From Desulfobacteraceae bacterium UBA5616 (GTDB taxonomy: Bacteria; Desulfobacterota; Desulfobacteria; Desulfobacterales; UBA5616): a DNA stretch of 35,191 nt. Position numbers and translations under genes: made by a program. The notes under the pieces are model-generated. The model searched no databases, was not told the origin of the DNA, and worked only from the letters and a program-made list of their open reading frames with translations. The stretch is from assembly GCA_002423615.1 (NCBI GenBank), contig DIKO01000031.1, forward strand, positions 1 through 35,191, in the 5' to 3' direction. Below are positions 15,853 to 23,156 of this stretch, one piece after another (the first letter of the stretch is position 1; every line of letters begins with the position of its first letter).

Positions 15853-15976
15853 CGGTTTTGCACCAAATCAGATGAGGCAATTCCTTTCGTCAAATGGCGG
15901 GTTTCCGCTGGAATGGCCGATGTTTCACCCTTGCAAGCGGTTTTGTCGGGGAGGTGCGTTCAGCGTATGAAGGATT

Positions 15977-15992
15977 TGGCATATATTTTGCT
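15977..15992 (+). promoter_or_regulatory. Sigma-54 promoter of the kinase/NtrC operon
   Basis: TGGCATATATTTTGCT matches the consensus TGGCAY-N5-TTGCW at every defined position, with -24 GG at 15978-15979 and -12 GC at 15990-15991. Predicted transcription start is near 16003, giving a leader of about 160 bases that also contains a sigma-70-type promoter. Confidence 0.8.
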
Positions 15993-16043
15993 TTGAAATT
16001 TCAGGATTAAGGGCCGCTTTTACGGGGATGGAGAAAAAAAGGG

Positions 16044-16082
16044 GTCAACAAAATTGACATGGGGATTTGTGAGCGGCATAAT
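16044..16082 (+). promoter_or_regulatory. Sigma-70-type promoter with palindrome over the -35
   Basis: TTGACA (16054-16059), a 17-base spacer and CATAAT (16077-16082): a full-consensus -35 and 5/6 -10, with start expected near 16089. The -35 forms the right arm of the palindrome GTCAA-CAAAA-TTGAC (16044-16058), a possible repressor operator. It would give basal expression of the kinase/regulator pair independent of sigma-54. Confidence 0.6.
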
Positions 16083-16165
16083 TATTTCTTTTGACTGGCC
16101 ATGGCGGCAAGGTGAATTAGAACTTTGTCTGCGGCAAAAATAATCGTTATCACAATGATGGACAT

Positions 16166-17656
16166 ATGTGGAACAGCATAAACCTTCGTGGCCGAATTAC
16201 TGTAATACTTGGTGGAATTGTGCTTATAACCCTGATGGGCGGCATGGTGATGATGCTGTACACCTACCGCATGGAAACCCTTCTCAACTCGATTTTTTCA
16301 AAATATTTAACAGCGCTGCAAACTGCCGAAGCCCTGGAAATCGCCCTGGTGAACCAGAAAGGATTTGTTTCGTATTATTTTATCGACGGTGATCCGGACT
16401 GGCTTCGCCAACTGGGGGAATACCGGCAGATTTTCAAGGAACGCCTGCATGAGGCCATGGAGAATACCCATGCGGGAAAGGATAAGGTTATCCTTGACCA
16501 GTTGAACCGGGAATATGAATCCTATATCGAAATCAAGGACCGGGTCATCAATTATTATAAGTCCGGGGAAAAGGATACCGGGGTTTTGCTTCATAGAAAA
16601 ACCCGCGATCATTTCTTCAAAATCCTGACGCTCTGCCAGAATTATAAGGAAATCCACACGGCCAAAATTATGTCCGCAAGCCGGGACAGTCATGACCAGG
16701 CGAGAAACCTCCGGTTTATTTCCTTGGCGGCCATGACGGCGGGTTTTCTGCTTGCCCTGTTAATGGCCTTTATCCTGATGAAACAGATTCTGGATCCGGT
16801 GAAAATGCTGACCCGGGAAGCGGACAGGAAGAAAAACGGCAAGGGAAAGGAAAACGAGATCAAGGCGTTGAGTCGGAGCGTGTACAACCTGATCAAGGAT
16901 GTGGATGATTCTCAGATAGAGCTTGAAAAAAGCCAGAAACATCTTCTGGAAGCCGAAAAACTGGCTTTGGTGGGAAAACTGGCCGCAGGCATGGCCCACA
17001 GTATTCGTAATCCGTTTACTTCCGTTAAAATGAGGCTTTTCTCCCTCAGCCGGTCCTTGGAAATGGCTGATGCCCAGAAAGAAGATTTCGACGTCATATC
17101 GGAAGAAATCCGCCACATTGATACCATTGTTCAGAATTTTCTTGAATTTTCAAGGCCCCCCAGACTCCAGATGCAGAAGATAAGTCCTTCTTCGGTGGTG
17201 GACTCAACCATACAGCTGCTCGAACATCGGCTGAAGTCCTACAAGGTTTCCCTCCAGGTGAAACGGGTGAAGAGCCTGCCCGATATCCAGGTTGACCCGG
17301 ACCAGATAAAGGAAGTGATCGTCAACCTCGTGATCAACGCCTGCGAAGCCATGCGGGACGGGGGAACCATTGTGCTCGATGAAAAGGTCATCATATCGCC
17401 GACGGGTGGCAGGGCGGTGGTGATAGCGGTTTCGGACAATGGCCCGGGAATCCCGTCCGCCATGCAGGACCGTGTGCTGGATCCGTTTTTCACGACCAAG
17501 GAAGAAGGAACCGGCCTGGGTTTAAGTATTGTCAAAAGAATCATCGAGGAACATGGCGGTCGCCTGGACCTTGTTTCCGAAGAAGGCAAGGGAGCGACGT
17601 TTATCATTACGCTTGCGGTAAAGGAGGAAGTATTTGGGAACGATCCTGGTTATTGA
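16166..17656 (+). CDS. Membrane sensor histidine kinase (NtrB/ZraS-like)
   Basis: A 496-residue inner-membrane kinase. TM1 lies at about residues 11-32 and TM2 at about 185-207, bracketing a roughly 150-residue all-helical periplasmic domain that resembles a four-helix-bundle sensor. A HAMP-like segment and coiled coil (about 207-265) follow. The HisKA box is LAAGMAHSIRNPFTSVKMRL with His278, and the HATPase_c domain has VNLVINACEAM, DNGPGI and GTGLGLSIV. It autophosphorylates and should pass phosphate to the regulator encoded next, whose gene overlaps its 3' end by 23 bases. The signal is not evident from sequence; the neighbouring aminomutase operon makes osmotic or amino-acid sensing an attractive guess only. 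Confidence 0.85.
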   Translation: MWNSINLRGRITVILGGIVLITLMGGMVMMLYTYRMETLLNSIFSKYLTALQTAEALEIALVNQKGFVSYYFIDGDPDWLRQLGEYRQIFKERLHEAMENTHAGKDKVILDQLNREYESYIEIKDRVINYYKSGEKDTGVLLHRKTRDHFFKILTLCQNYKEIHTAKIMSASRDSHDQARNLRFISLAAMTAGFLLALLMAFILMKQILDPVKMLTREADRKKNGKGKENEIKALSRSVYNLIKDVDDSQIELEKSQKHLLEAEKLALVGKLAAGMAHSIRNPFTSVKMRLFSLSRSLEMADAQKEDFDVISEEIRHIDTIVQNFLEFSRPPRLQMQKISPSSVVDSTIQLLEHRLKSYKVSLQVKRVKSLPDIQVDPDQIKEVIVNLVINACEAMRDGGTIVLDEKVIISPTGGRAVVIAVSDNGPGIPSAMQDRVLDPFFTTKEEGTGLGLSIVKRIIEEHGGRLDLVSEEGKGATFIITLAVKEEVFGNDPGY

Positions 17657-19064
17657 CGATGACGATCAGCTGAGGCAGAGCTTTCAAAAGCTGTTGACCC
17701 AAGAGGGATACCGCTGCATCGGTGCCGCTTCGGGGGAGGCGGGATTAGAACTGCTGGAAGTCGAATCTCCTGATCTGGTGATCCTGGATATGCGACTTCC
17801 CGGAATGAACGGGCTGGAAACATTCAAGCAGATCCACCTCCTGGAACCCAAACTGCCCGTGATCATCATGACTGCCTACGGCACCACGGAAACCGCTATC
17901 GAAGCCACCAAAATGGGGGCTTTCGATTACGTGTTAAAGCCGTTTGACATTCCTGACATTCTCAAGATTATCGCCCAGGGCCTTGATGCCGGAAAATTCA
18001 TGAGGTCCCCCGTTGAAATGGACATGGTTCCGGACGGCGGCTTCAAGGAGGCCATTATCGGTCGCAGTCAACCCATGCAGGAGGTTTACAAGGCCATCGG
18101 CAGGGTTTCCTCTACCGAGGCCACGGTGCTGATCCGCGGGGAGTCGGGAACGGGAAAGGAGCTGGGCGCCAGGGCCGTTTATCAGCACAGCCTGCGTAAG
18201 GACAAACCGTTTCTGGTGATCAACTGCGTGGCGATTCCCGAGACCCTTCTGGAAAGTGAGTTGTTCGGCTACGAAAAAGGCGCATTTACCGGGGCTGTCC
18301 ACCGCCGGATCGGCAAAATAGAACAGGCTAACGGAGGGACCATTTTTCTGGATGAAATCGGGGATATGCCGCTGAGCCTTCAGGGAAAAATCCTCCGACT
18401 CCTTGAGGAACGATGTGTGGAGCGGTTAGGCGGTCGGGAAACCATACCCGTCAATGTCAGAATCATCGCGGCCACAAACCGGAATCTGGAAGAAGCAATT
18501 TCCGAAGGCAGATTCAGGGAGGATCTTTATTACCGGTTGAAAGTGGTCACCATCTGGCTGCCCCCGTTAAGGGAACGTCCCAGCGATATCCCTCTGTTGA
18601 CGGACTATTTCATGGCGCGGTTTTCAAGGCAGGCGTCGGTGGACAACCCCGGCGTTACCGAAGAGACCAAAGCACTTCTGTCCCAGCAGTTCTGGCACGG
18701 CAATGTCCGGGAGCTTGCCAACACGATCCACAAGGCGCTGATTTTTAACCGGGGGACTCCCCTGAGCCCTGAAGACATTTTACGGGCCATTGGTCAGGAC
18801 GTGCATCCCGGCGGCGTGGAAGACATGGATGACGAGAAAGGCATTGTTCAGTGGGTCAGGAAGGAAATGATGAATCGCCATCGGGAGGACCTGTTTGACG
18901 CCATCATGGACCGGGCGGCCAGTATCGTTATTTCCGAGACCTTGAAGGTAACGGAGGGCAACCGTTCCCAGGCCGCGAAACTTCTGGGCCTATCACGGCC
19001 GACCCTGCATTCCAAAATTGAAAAATACCATCTTAAAATGAAAACTTCCGTCAGCTCAGATTGA
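17634..19064 (+). CDS. NtrC-type sigma-54 response regulator
   Basis: A 476-residue activator. The receiver (1 to about 120) has the acidic pocket VIDDDD, phosphoacceptor Asp52 in VILDMRLPG and Lys in VLKPFD. The AAA+ domain (about 145-380) has Walker A GESGTGKE (Lys175), the sigma-54 contact loop GAFTGA, the Walker B LDEIGDM and the RLKVVTIWLPPLRER sensor region. The C-terminal Fis-type helix-turn-helix is GNRSQAAKLLGLSRPTLHSKI. TTG 17634 was chosen as start because AAGGAGGAAG at 17621-17630 fits it and the protein then begins GTILVIDDDD. It is the obvious candidate activator for the four sigma-54 promoters in this window, including its own. Confidence 0.92.
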   Translation: MGTILVIDDDDQLRQSFQKLLTQEGYRCIGAASGEAGLELLEVESPDLVILDMRLPGMNGLETFKQIHLLEPKLPVIIMTAYGTTETAIEATKMGAFDYVLKPFDIPDILKIIAQGLDAGKFMRSPVEMDMVPDGGFKEAIIGRSQPMQEVYKAIGRVSSTEATVLIRGESGTGKELGARAVYQHSLRKDKPFLVINCVAIPETLLESELFGYEKGAFTGAVHRRIGKIEQANGGTIFLDEIGDMPLSLQGKILRLLEERCVERLGGRETIPVNVRIIAATNRNLEEAISEGRFREDLYYRLKVVTIWLPPLRERPSDIPLLTDYFMARFSRQASVDNPGVTEETKALLSQQFWHGNVRELANTIHKALIFNRGTPLSPEDILRAIGQDVHPGGVEDMDDEKGIVQWVRKEMMNRHREDLFDAIMDRAASIVISETLKVTEGNRSQAAKLLGLSRPTLHSKIEKYHLKMKTSVSSD

Positions 19065-19146
19065 TTTTATTTTCAAAATCTCATCTTAACCCAGAGAAAT
19101 TTCATTTGAATTCTTTTCGGCCTCTTTTTTGACCGTCATCAGGTTC

Positions 19147-19171
19147 TTACAGGATGTAAAAAAAACCGACA
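19147..19171 (+). promoter_or_regulatory. Enhancer-like site TTACA-N3-TGTAA with A8-CCGACA tail, copy 1
   Basis: The perfect 13-base palindrome TTACAGGATGTAA (19147-19159) sits on an eight-A run (19158-19165) followed by CCGACA. Its centre is 113 bases before the -24 GG of the promoter at 19265. A second copy with the same layout lies at 22580-22604. It is a probable binding site for an enhancer-binding protein. Confidence 0.6.
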
Positions 19172-19264
19172 AGGCCTTTTCCGAATAATTTTCAGAACAA
19201 ATTTATGGAAAAATAACTCGCAATAAAACAATGGGTTGTAGGCATCAACCCCGTCGAACGGGTT

Positions 19265-19280
19265 TGGCATATGTGTTGCA
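19265..19280 (+). promoter_or_regulatory. Sigma-54 promoter of the stress-protein/acyl-CoA synthetase pair
   Basis: TGGCATATGTGTTGCA, a full match to the -24/-12 consensus (GG 19266-19267, GC 19278-19279). Predicted start is near 19291, giving a leader of about 78 bases that carries a hairpin. The remainder of the 304-base gap from 19065 holds the enhancer-like site at 19147 and no ORF. Confidence 0.8.
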
Positions 19281-19298
19281 GTCCATTCAGGCAATCAC

Positions 19299-19322
19299 TC
19301 AGGCGTGAAAAAATACGCCTGA
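19299..19322 (+). other. 5' leader hairpin
   Basis: TCAGGCGT (19299-19306) and ACGCCTGA (19315-19322) form a perfect eight-pair stem around an eight-base A-rich loop, starting about eight bases after the predicted transcription start. No T run follows, so it is not a terminator. A 5' mRNA stabiliser or RNA-binding-protein site is more likely. Confidence 0.5.
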
Positions 19323-19368
19323 ACCCTTACTACCGGTAAAACGCCTAAAGGCAAAAGGAGGAAGAAAG

Positions 19369-19845
19369 ATGAAGGAGATTAAAAGAATATTGTTTCCCGT
19401 GGATCTGTCCGAAGTTTCGGAAAAAATCGCCCCCTATGTGGAAACCATGGCGGAAAAATTTGATGCAGAGATCCATCTCCTGTTTGTGGCCCGGGTATTC
19501 GATTATTTTGTCAGCATCTATGTGCCCCACCCATCCATCGACCTTTTCGAGGAACAGGTGAACGAAGGCGCCACGAAGAAATTAAAGGAATTCAAGGAAA
19601 ATCATTTTGCCGGCATATCGTCCGTTAAGACGGCGGTGGTATCGGGAGATGCCGCGGAACGGATTCTGGTGTATATACAAGAGGAAAAAATCGATCTGGT
19701 GATCATGGGAACCCACGGCAGAAAAGGGCTTGATCGCGTGATTTTCGGCTCCGTGGCCAACAGCGTCTCGAAAATGGCCGCGGCGCCGGTGTTGTTGATC
19801 AATCCTTACCGGATACCGGCGATTCTGGGAAATAAACAAAAATAA
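19369..19845 (+). CDS. Universal stress protein, ATP-binding type
   Basis: A 158-residue single Usp domain: KRILFPVDLSE at the N-terminus and the complete nucleotide motif G-x2-G-x9-GS, seen as GTHGRKGLDRVIFGSVA. It should therefore bind ATP, unlike the Usp at 2867-3265. Start at ATG 19369 after AGGAGGAAG. It is followed after 27 bases by the ADP-forming acyl-CoA synthetase/GNAT gene, and the pair shares a sigma-54 promoter. Usp proteins next to protein acetyltransferases or acyl-CoA synthetases are common; a role in adjusting acetyl-CoA or acetylation state under stress is inferred. Cytoplasmic. Confidence 0.9.
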   Translation: MKEIKRILFPVDLSEVSEKIAPYVETMAEKFDAEIHLLFVARVFDYFVSIYVPHPSIDLFEEQVNEGATKKLKEFKENHFAGISSVKTAVVSGDAAERILVYIQEEKIDLVIMGTHGRKGLDRVIFGSVANSVSKMAAAPVLLINPYRIPAILGNKQK

Positions 19846-19872
19846 CCCGATTCCACAGGAGACTCGCCGGTC

Positions 19873-22551
19873 ATGACCGCAATCCATCTTGATGCCCTGT
19901 TTCAGCCCAAGTCGGTCGCCGTGGTGGGGGCAACGGAACGAAAGGGAAATGTCGGTTCCGCCATCATGTTCAACCTCATCAGCGGCGGATATCGGGGTGA
20001 AATTTATCCCGTCAACCCCCATTATGATACTATATGGGGGAAAAAAGCCTGCAGGCGCGTTTCAGATCTGAAGACACCCCCCGACCTGGCGGTGATCGCC
20101 ACGCCCATTGAAACGGTTCCTTCCTTGATCCGGGAGTGCGTTTCAGCCGGTATCAATGGAGCCGTCATCATCTCCGCAGGGGGAAAGGAAACCGGAGAAA
20201 AAGGGAAAAAAATCGAAGAGGCCATCCTGAAGGAGGCCGGCAACGGCGGTGGGTTCAGGATAATCGGCCCCAATTGTCTGGGCATTATCAGCGTGGGGCA
20301 TTATCTGAACGCCAGCTTTGCCAGCCATATGCCCCTTAAGGGGAAAATGGCCTTTATCTCCCAGAGCGGCGCCATTTTAACCACCATACTCGACCTGTCC
20401 ATCAAGGAGCAGATGGGTTTTTCCTACATCGTCAGCCTGGGCTCGATGCTGGATGTTGATTTCAGCGATGTCATCGATTACCTGGGAGGGGAGCCCGATG
20501 TTAGCAGTATCGTCATGTATATCGAAAATTTAAGCCGTATCCGGAATTTCATGAGCGCGGCCAGGGCGGTCTGCCGGATAAAACCCGTTATTGCCCTTAA
20601 GGCCGGTAGATCCAGGGCCGGTGCAAGGGCGGCGTCCTCCCACACCGGGGCCCTTGCCGGGGAAGATGCGGTTTATGATGCGGCTTTTAAACGCGCCGGA
20701 ATCGTTCGGGTAAAGACGTTTGAAGAGCTCTTCGATTGTGCCGAGCTGTTATCCAAGGCCCCGCGGTCCATGGGGCATGGACTGGCCGTTATCACCAATG
20801 CCGGAGGCCCCGGCGTCATGGCCGCAGACACGCTTTCGGATTACGGTGCGGAACCGGTGGAGCTTTCGCCTGCGACCCTTTCAAAATTGAATGAAGTCCT
20901 CCCCGAACACTGGAGTCGTTCCAACCCCATAGATGTCTTGGGGGACGCTACCCCTGAACGATATGAAAAAGCGGTCAAAATCTGTTTGAGCGCACCGGAA
21001 GTCAAAGGCCTGCTGGTCATGCTGGCGCCCCAGGCCCTGACCGATCCCGGCGAAGTCGCCTTGGCCCTGGCACGGGAACTCTCGGGGAAAAAAGTTCCCG
21101 TGATCACCGCCTGGATCGGGGGAAGGGACGTGGAGGCAGGCAGGGAAATTTTCAACCGTGCCCAAATCCCCACCTTTGATACGCCGGAACGTGCCGTCCG
21201 GGCTTTTATGAATCTGGTCCGATATGGTGAGAATGTCGAACTGCTGCAGGAAATTCCATCGAATCTCCCGGGGAAGCTGGAGTTCCACCGGGAAGAAGCC
21301 AAAACTTTCGTTGAGAACCGCCTCGGGGAATCCCGGCGGATGCTTACGGAACCTGATGCCAAACACCTGCTGTCTCTCTACGGGATCCCGGTGAACCCAA
21401 CCGGAACGGCATCCTCCGAGGATGATGCCGTCAAGGCAGGTTTTGAGATCGGCTTTCCCCTGGTGATGAAAGTCTGTTCAGAGCACATCAGTCATAAGAG
21501 CGACCACAACGGGGTCCTCTTAAACCTTGGAGACGAAAACGCGGTGAGACAGGCCTATAAAGCCATTGTCGCGGCGTGTGATAAAGCCTTTCCGGATGCC
21601 GGGATCAGGTGCGTCAGCCTTCAGCCCATGGTTCGGGATGCCGAGTACGAATTGATTTTCGGGGCCAAAATGGACAGGGATTTCGGGCCGGTAATACTGT
21701 TCGGAATGGGCGGCATTATTACGGAAGTCATCAGGGACAGGGCAATCGCCCTGCCGCCGCTGAACCGGCTCCTGGCCAGGAGGCTTATCGAGGAAACCCG
21801 GGTATATCAGCTGCTGAAGGGATACCGGAATCGATCCGGCGTCGATTTGACCCTGCTGGAGGAAATTCTGGTGCGCCTGGCGCAGATGGTCACGGACATT
21901 TCGGAAATCGATGAACTGGACATCAATCCCATGATCATCAAAAACAATCGGGCCCTGGCTGTGGATGCCAGAATCCTTTTACAGAAATCCGAAGTCAAGG
22001 CACCCCTGCATCTGGTGATCAGCCCCTATCCCAAACAGTATGAGGAGCATGTCGTCTGCAAAACAGGGGAAAAGGTTTTTTTCCGGCCTATCCGTCCGGA
22101 AGATGCCCCTCTTTTGATCGAGCATTTTGAAGGCCTTTCTCCGAGTACGGTTTACCGGAGATTCTTCAGCCCCATCAAGCAGTTGTCCCACAGCATGCTG
22201 ACACGGTTTACCCAGATCGACTATGACCGTGAAATTGCCTTAGTGGCTTTATGGGAAATGAACGGTCACGGGAAACTGATCGGGGTTGGGCGCATCGTCA
22301 GCGAAATGAGCCGGAAAGAAGCCGAATTCTCTATTTTGATATCGGATGACTGGCAGGGCAGGGGGATCGGCGCAGGACTTCTCAGCCGGTGCCTGTTGAT
22401 TGCAAAATCCCACGGTATTCAAAGGGTCATGGGTATGGTGCTGGCTGAAAACACCCAGATGTTGACCCTGGGGAAAAAACTCGGATTTGATATGAATCTG
22501 GTTCCCCATGAAGGAACCTATGAGCTTCATATCGATTTGAACAAAATTTAA
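19873..22551 (+). CDS. ADP-forming acyl-CoA synthetase fused to GNAT (Pat-like)
   Basis: An 892-residue multidomain protein. It has a CoA-binding domain (VAVVGATERKGNVGSAI), two succinyl-CoA-ligase-like domains, an ATP-grasp domain (about 480-700), and a C-terminal GNAT (about 735-890, acetyl-CoA loop QGRGIGAG). His257 in ASSHTGALAGEDAV is at the position of the phosphorylated catalytic histidine of ADP-forming acetyl-CoA synthetases, and HKSD (His541) is kept in the ATP-grasp part. In the protein-lysine acetyltransferase Pat the synthetase half is reported inactive for lack of a catalytic His, so this one may be enzymatically live as well as an acetyltransferase. That would couple acyl-CoA/ATP interconversion with protein or small-molecule acetylation. 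ATG 19873 has ACAGGAGA upstream. Confidence 0.88.
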   Translation: MTAIHLDALFQPKSVAVVGATERKGNVGSAIMFNLISGGYRGEIYPVNPHYDTIWGKKACRRVSDLKTPPDLAVIATPIETVPSLIRECVSAGINGAVIISAGGKETGEKGKKIEEAILKEAGNGGGFRIIGPNCLGIISVGHYLNASFASHMPLKGKMAFISQSGAILTTILDLSIKEQMGFSYIVSLGSMLDVDFSDVIDYLGGEPDVSSIVMYIENLSRIRNFMSAARAVCRIKPVIALKAGRSRAGARAASSHTGALAGEDAVYDAAFKRAGIVRVKTFEELFDCAELLSKAPRSMGHGLAVITNAGGPGVMAADTLSDYGAEPVELSPATLSKLNEVLPEHWSRSNPIDVLGDATPERYEKAVKICLSAPEVKGLLVMLAPQALTDPGEVALALARELSGKKVPVITAWIGGRDVEAGREIFNRAQIPTFDTPERAVRAFMNLVRYGENVELLQEIPSNLPGKLEFHREEAKTFVENRLGESRRMLTEPDAKHLLSLYGIPVNPTGTASSEDDAVKAGFEIGFPLVMKVCSEHISHKSDHNGVLLNLGDENAVRQAYKAIVAACDKAFPDAGIRCVSLQPMVRDAEYELIFGAKMDRDFGPVILFGMGGIITEVIRDRAIALPPLNRLLARRLIEETRVYQLLKGYRNRSGVDLTLLEEILVRLAQMVTDISEIDELDINPMIIKNNRALAVDARILLQKSEVKAPLHLVISPYPKQYEEHVVCKTGEKVFFRPIRPEDAPLLIEHFEGLSPSTVYRRFFSPIKQLSHSMLTRFTQIDYDREIALVALWEMNGHGKLIGVGRIVSEMSRKEAEFSILISDDWQGRGIGAGLLSRCLLIAKSHGIQRVMGMVLAENTQMLTLGKKLGFDMNLVPHEGTYELHIDLNKI

Positions 22552-22579
22552 AATAAAAAGTGGTCAGTGTTTAATATTT

Positions 22580-22604
22580 TTACATGGTGTAAAAAAAACT
22601 GACA
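22580..22604 (+). promoter_or_regulatory. Enhancer-like site TTACA-N3-TGTAA with A8-CTGACA tail, copy 2
   Basis: TTACATGGTGTAA (22580-22592), an eight-A run (22591-22598), then CTGACA. Its centre is 114 bases before the -24 GG at 22700, against 113 bases for copy 1. The left arm extends with extra T, making a longer palindrome that could also fold in RNA, but the conserved tail and spacing favour a protein-binding site. Confidence 0.6.
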
Positions 22605-22698
22605 TTTGATCGGAGAAAAATGACCGGATTCGGGGTCTGCCGATGTGTAACCGTGTGGAACCCTGAGGTAACCCGTAAAATCGGAATAAACGCCGGAA

Positions 22699-22714
22699 TG
22701 GCACGGGGATTGCT
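22699..22714 (+). promoter_or_regulatory. Sigma-54 promoter of the receiver/kinase/exporter operon
   Basis: TGGCACGGGGATTGCT: full -24/-12 consensus (GG 22700-22701, GC 22712-22713). The predicted start is near 22725, only about a dozen bases before the first start codon, so the leader is very short. Confidence 0.8.
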
Positions 22715-22736
22715 AAACCACAACCTCTGATGGAAA

Positions 22737-23141
22737 ATGAGATCCGTGGAAAAGAAAATTAACGTATTGATAACCGAACGAAATTCCCATGTAAGGGATT
22801 ACCTGAAACGGGAAATGGAGGCCGAGGGGTATGTTGTGCACCTGGCTGAAAACGGGCATCAAATGCTGAAGTATGTTTACCATAGTGATCCATTGGATGT
22901 TATTATTATGGACCCGGATCTGCTTGACGCCGACGTACCGGGGACCCTTAAGGTCCTGAAGGACCGGATCCCTCCGGTGATCGTCGTCTTTCATACATTT
23001 GAACAGGATTGGGAAGAGTATGGGAAGATTCTTGATGATGTCGTTTTTGTGGAAAAAAGAGGAAACAGCATCGAGGGTTTGAAGCAGGTCATGGCGAACA
23101 TGTTTAACGCAAAGGGGAAAAATCCGCCGGACCGACCATGA
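22737..23141 (+). CDS. Degenerate single-domain receiver
   Basis: A 134-residue CheY-like fold. Phosphoacceptor candidate Asp59 lies in VIIMDPD, and a Lys in FVEKRGNS matches the conserved beta-5 lysine. The usual acidic pair after beta-1 reads ITER, so metal binding is weakened and phosphorylation may be altered. No output domain. ATG 22737 is the first in-frame start after the sigma-54 start point but has no good Shine-Dalgarno; GTG 22746 is an alternative. It leads the operon and is followed after 15 bases by the kinase gene, suggesting an accessory or decoy receiver for that kinase. Confidence 0.7.
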   Translation: MRSVEKKINVLITERNSHVRDYLKREMEAEGYVVHLAENGHQMLKYVYHSDPLDVIIMDPDLLDADVPGTLKVLKDRIPPVIVVFHTFEQDWEEYGKILDDVVFVEKRGNSIEGLKQVMANMFNAKGKNPPDRP

Positions 23142-23156
23142 GCGGATAACGAAACC

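Larger units (their letters stand above)
15656..15976. other. Divergent control region between two sigma-54 promoters
   Basis: This is the core of the 588-base gene-free stretch between kamA and the kinase gene. It holds no credible ORF: a 60-codon minus frame across 15698-15880 has AT-rich, non-protein-like content. It contains two AT-rich direct repeats (15678-15705, 15804-15828), two GAAC-N5-GTTC palindromes (15750-15762, 15840-15852), and clusters of A/T tracts suited to DNA bending. The arrangement is that expected of a sigma-54 enhancer region serving both directions. Confidence 0.6.

Noticed and set aside
15698..15880. A 60-codon minus-strand frame in the divergent control region
   Set aside because: AT-rich, no ribosome-binding site, and it covers palindromes and repeats that look regulatory.
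22577..22596. T-rich/A-rich palindrome as an intrinsic terminator after the acyl-CoA synthetase gene
   Set aside because: The stem is almost pure A/T and followed by A, not T, on the plus strand; the conserved tail and spacing shared with 19147-19171 favour an operator.
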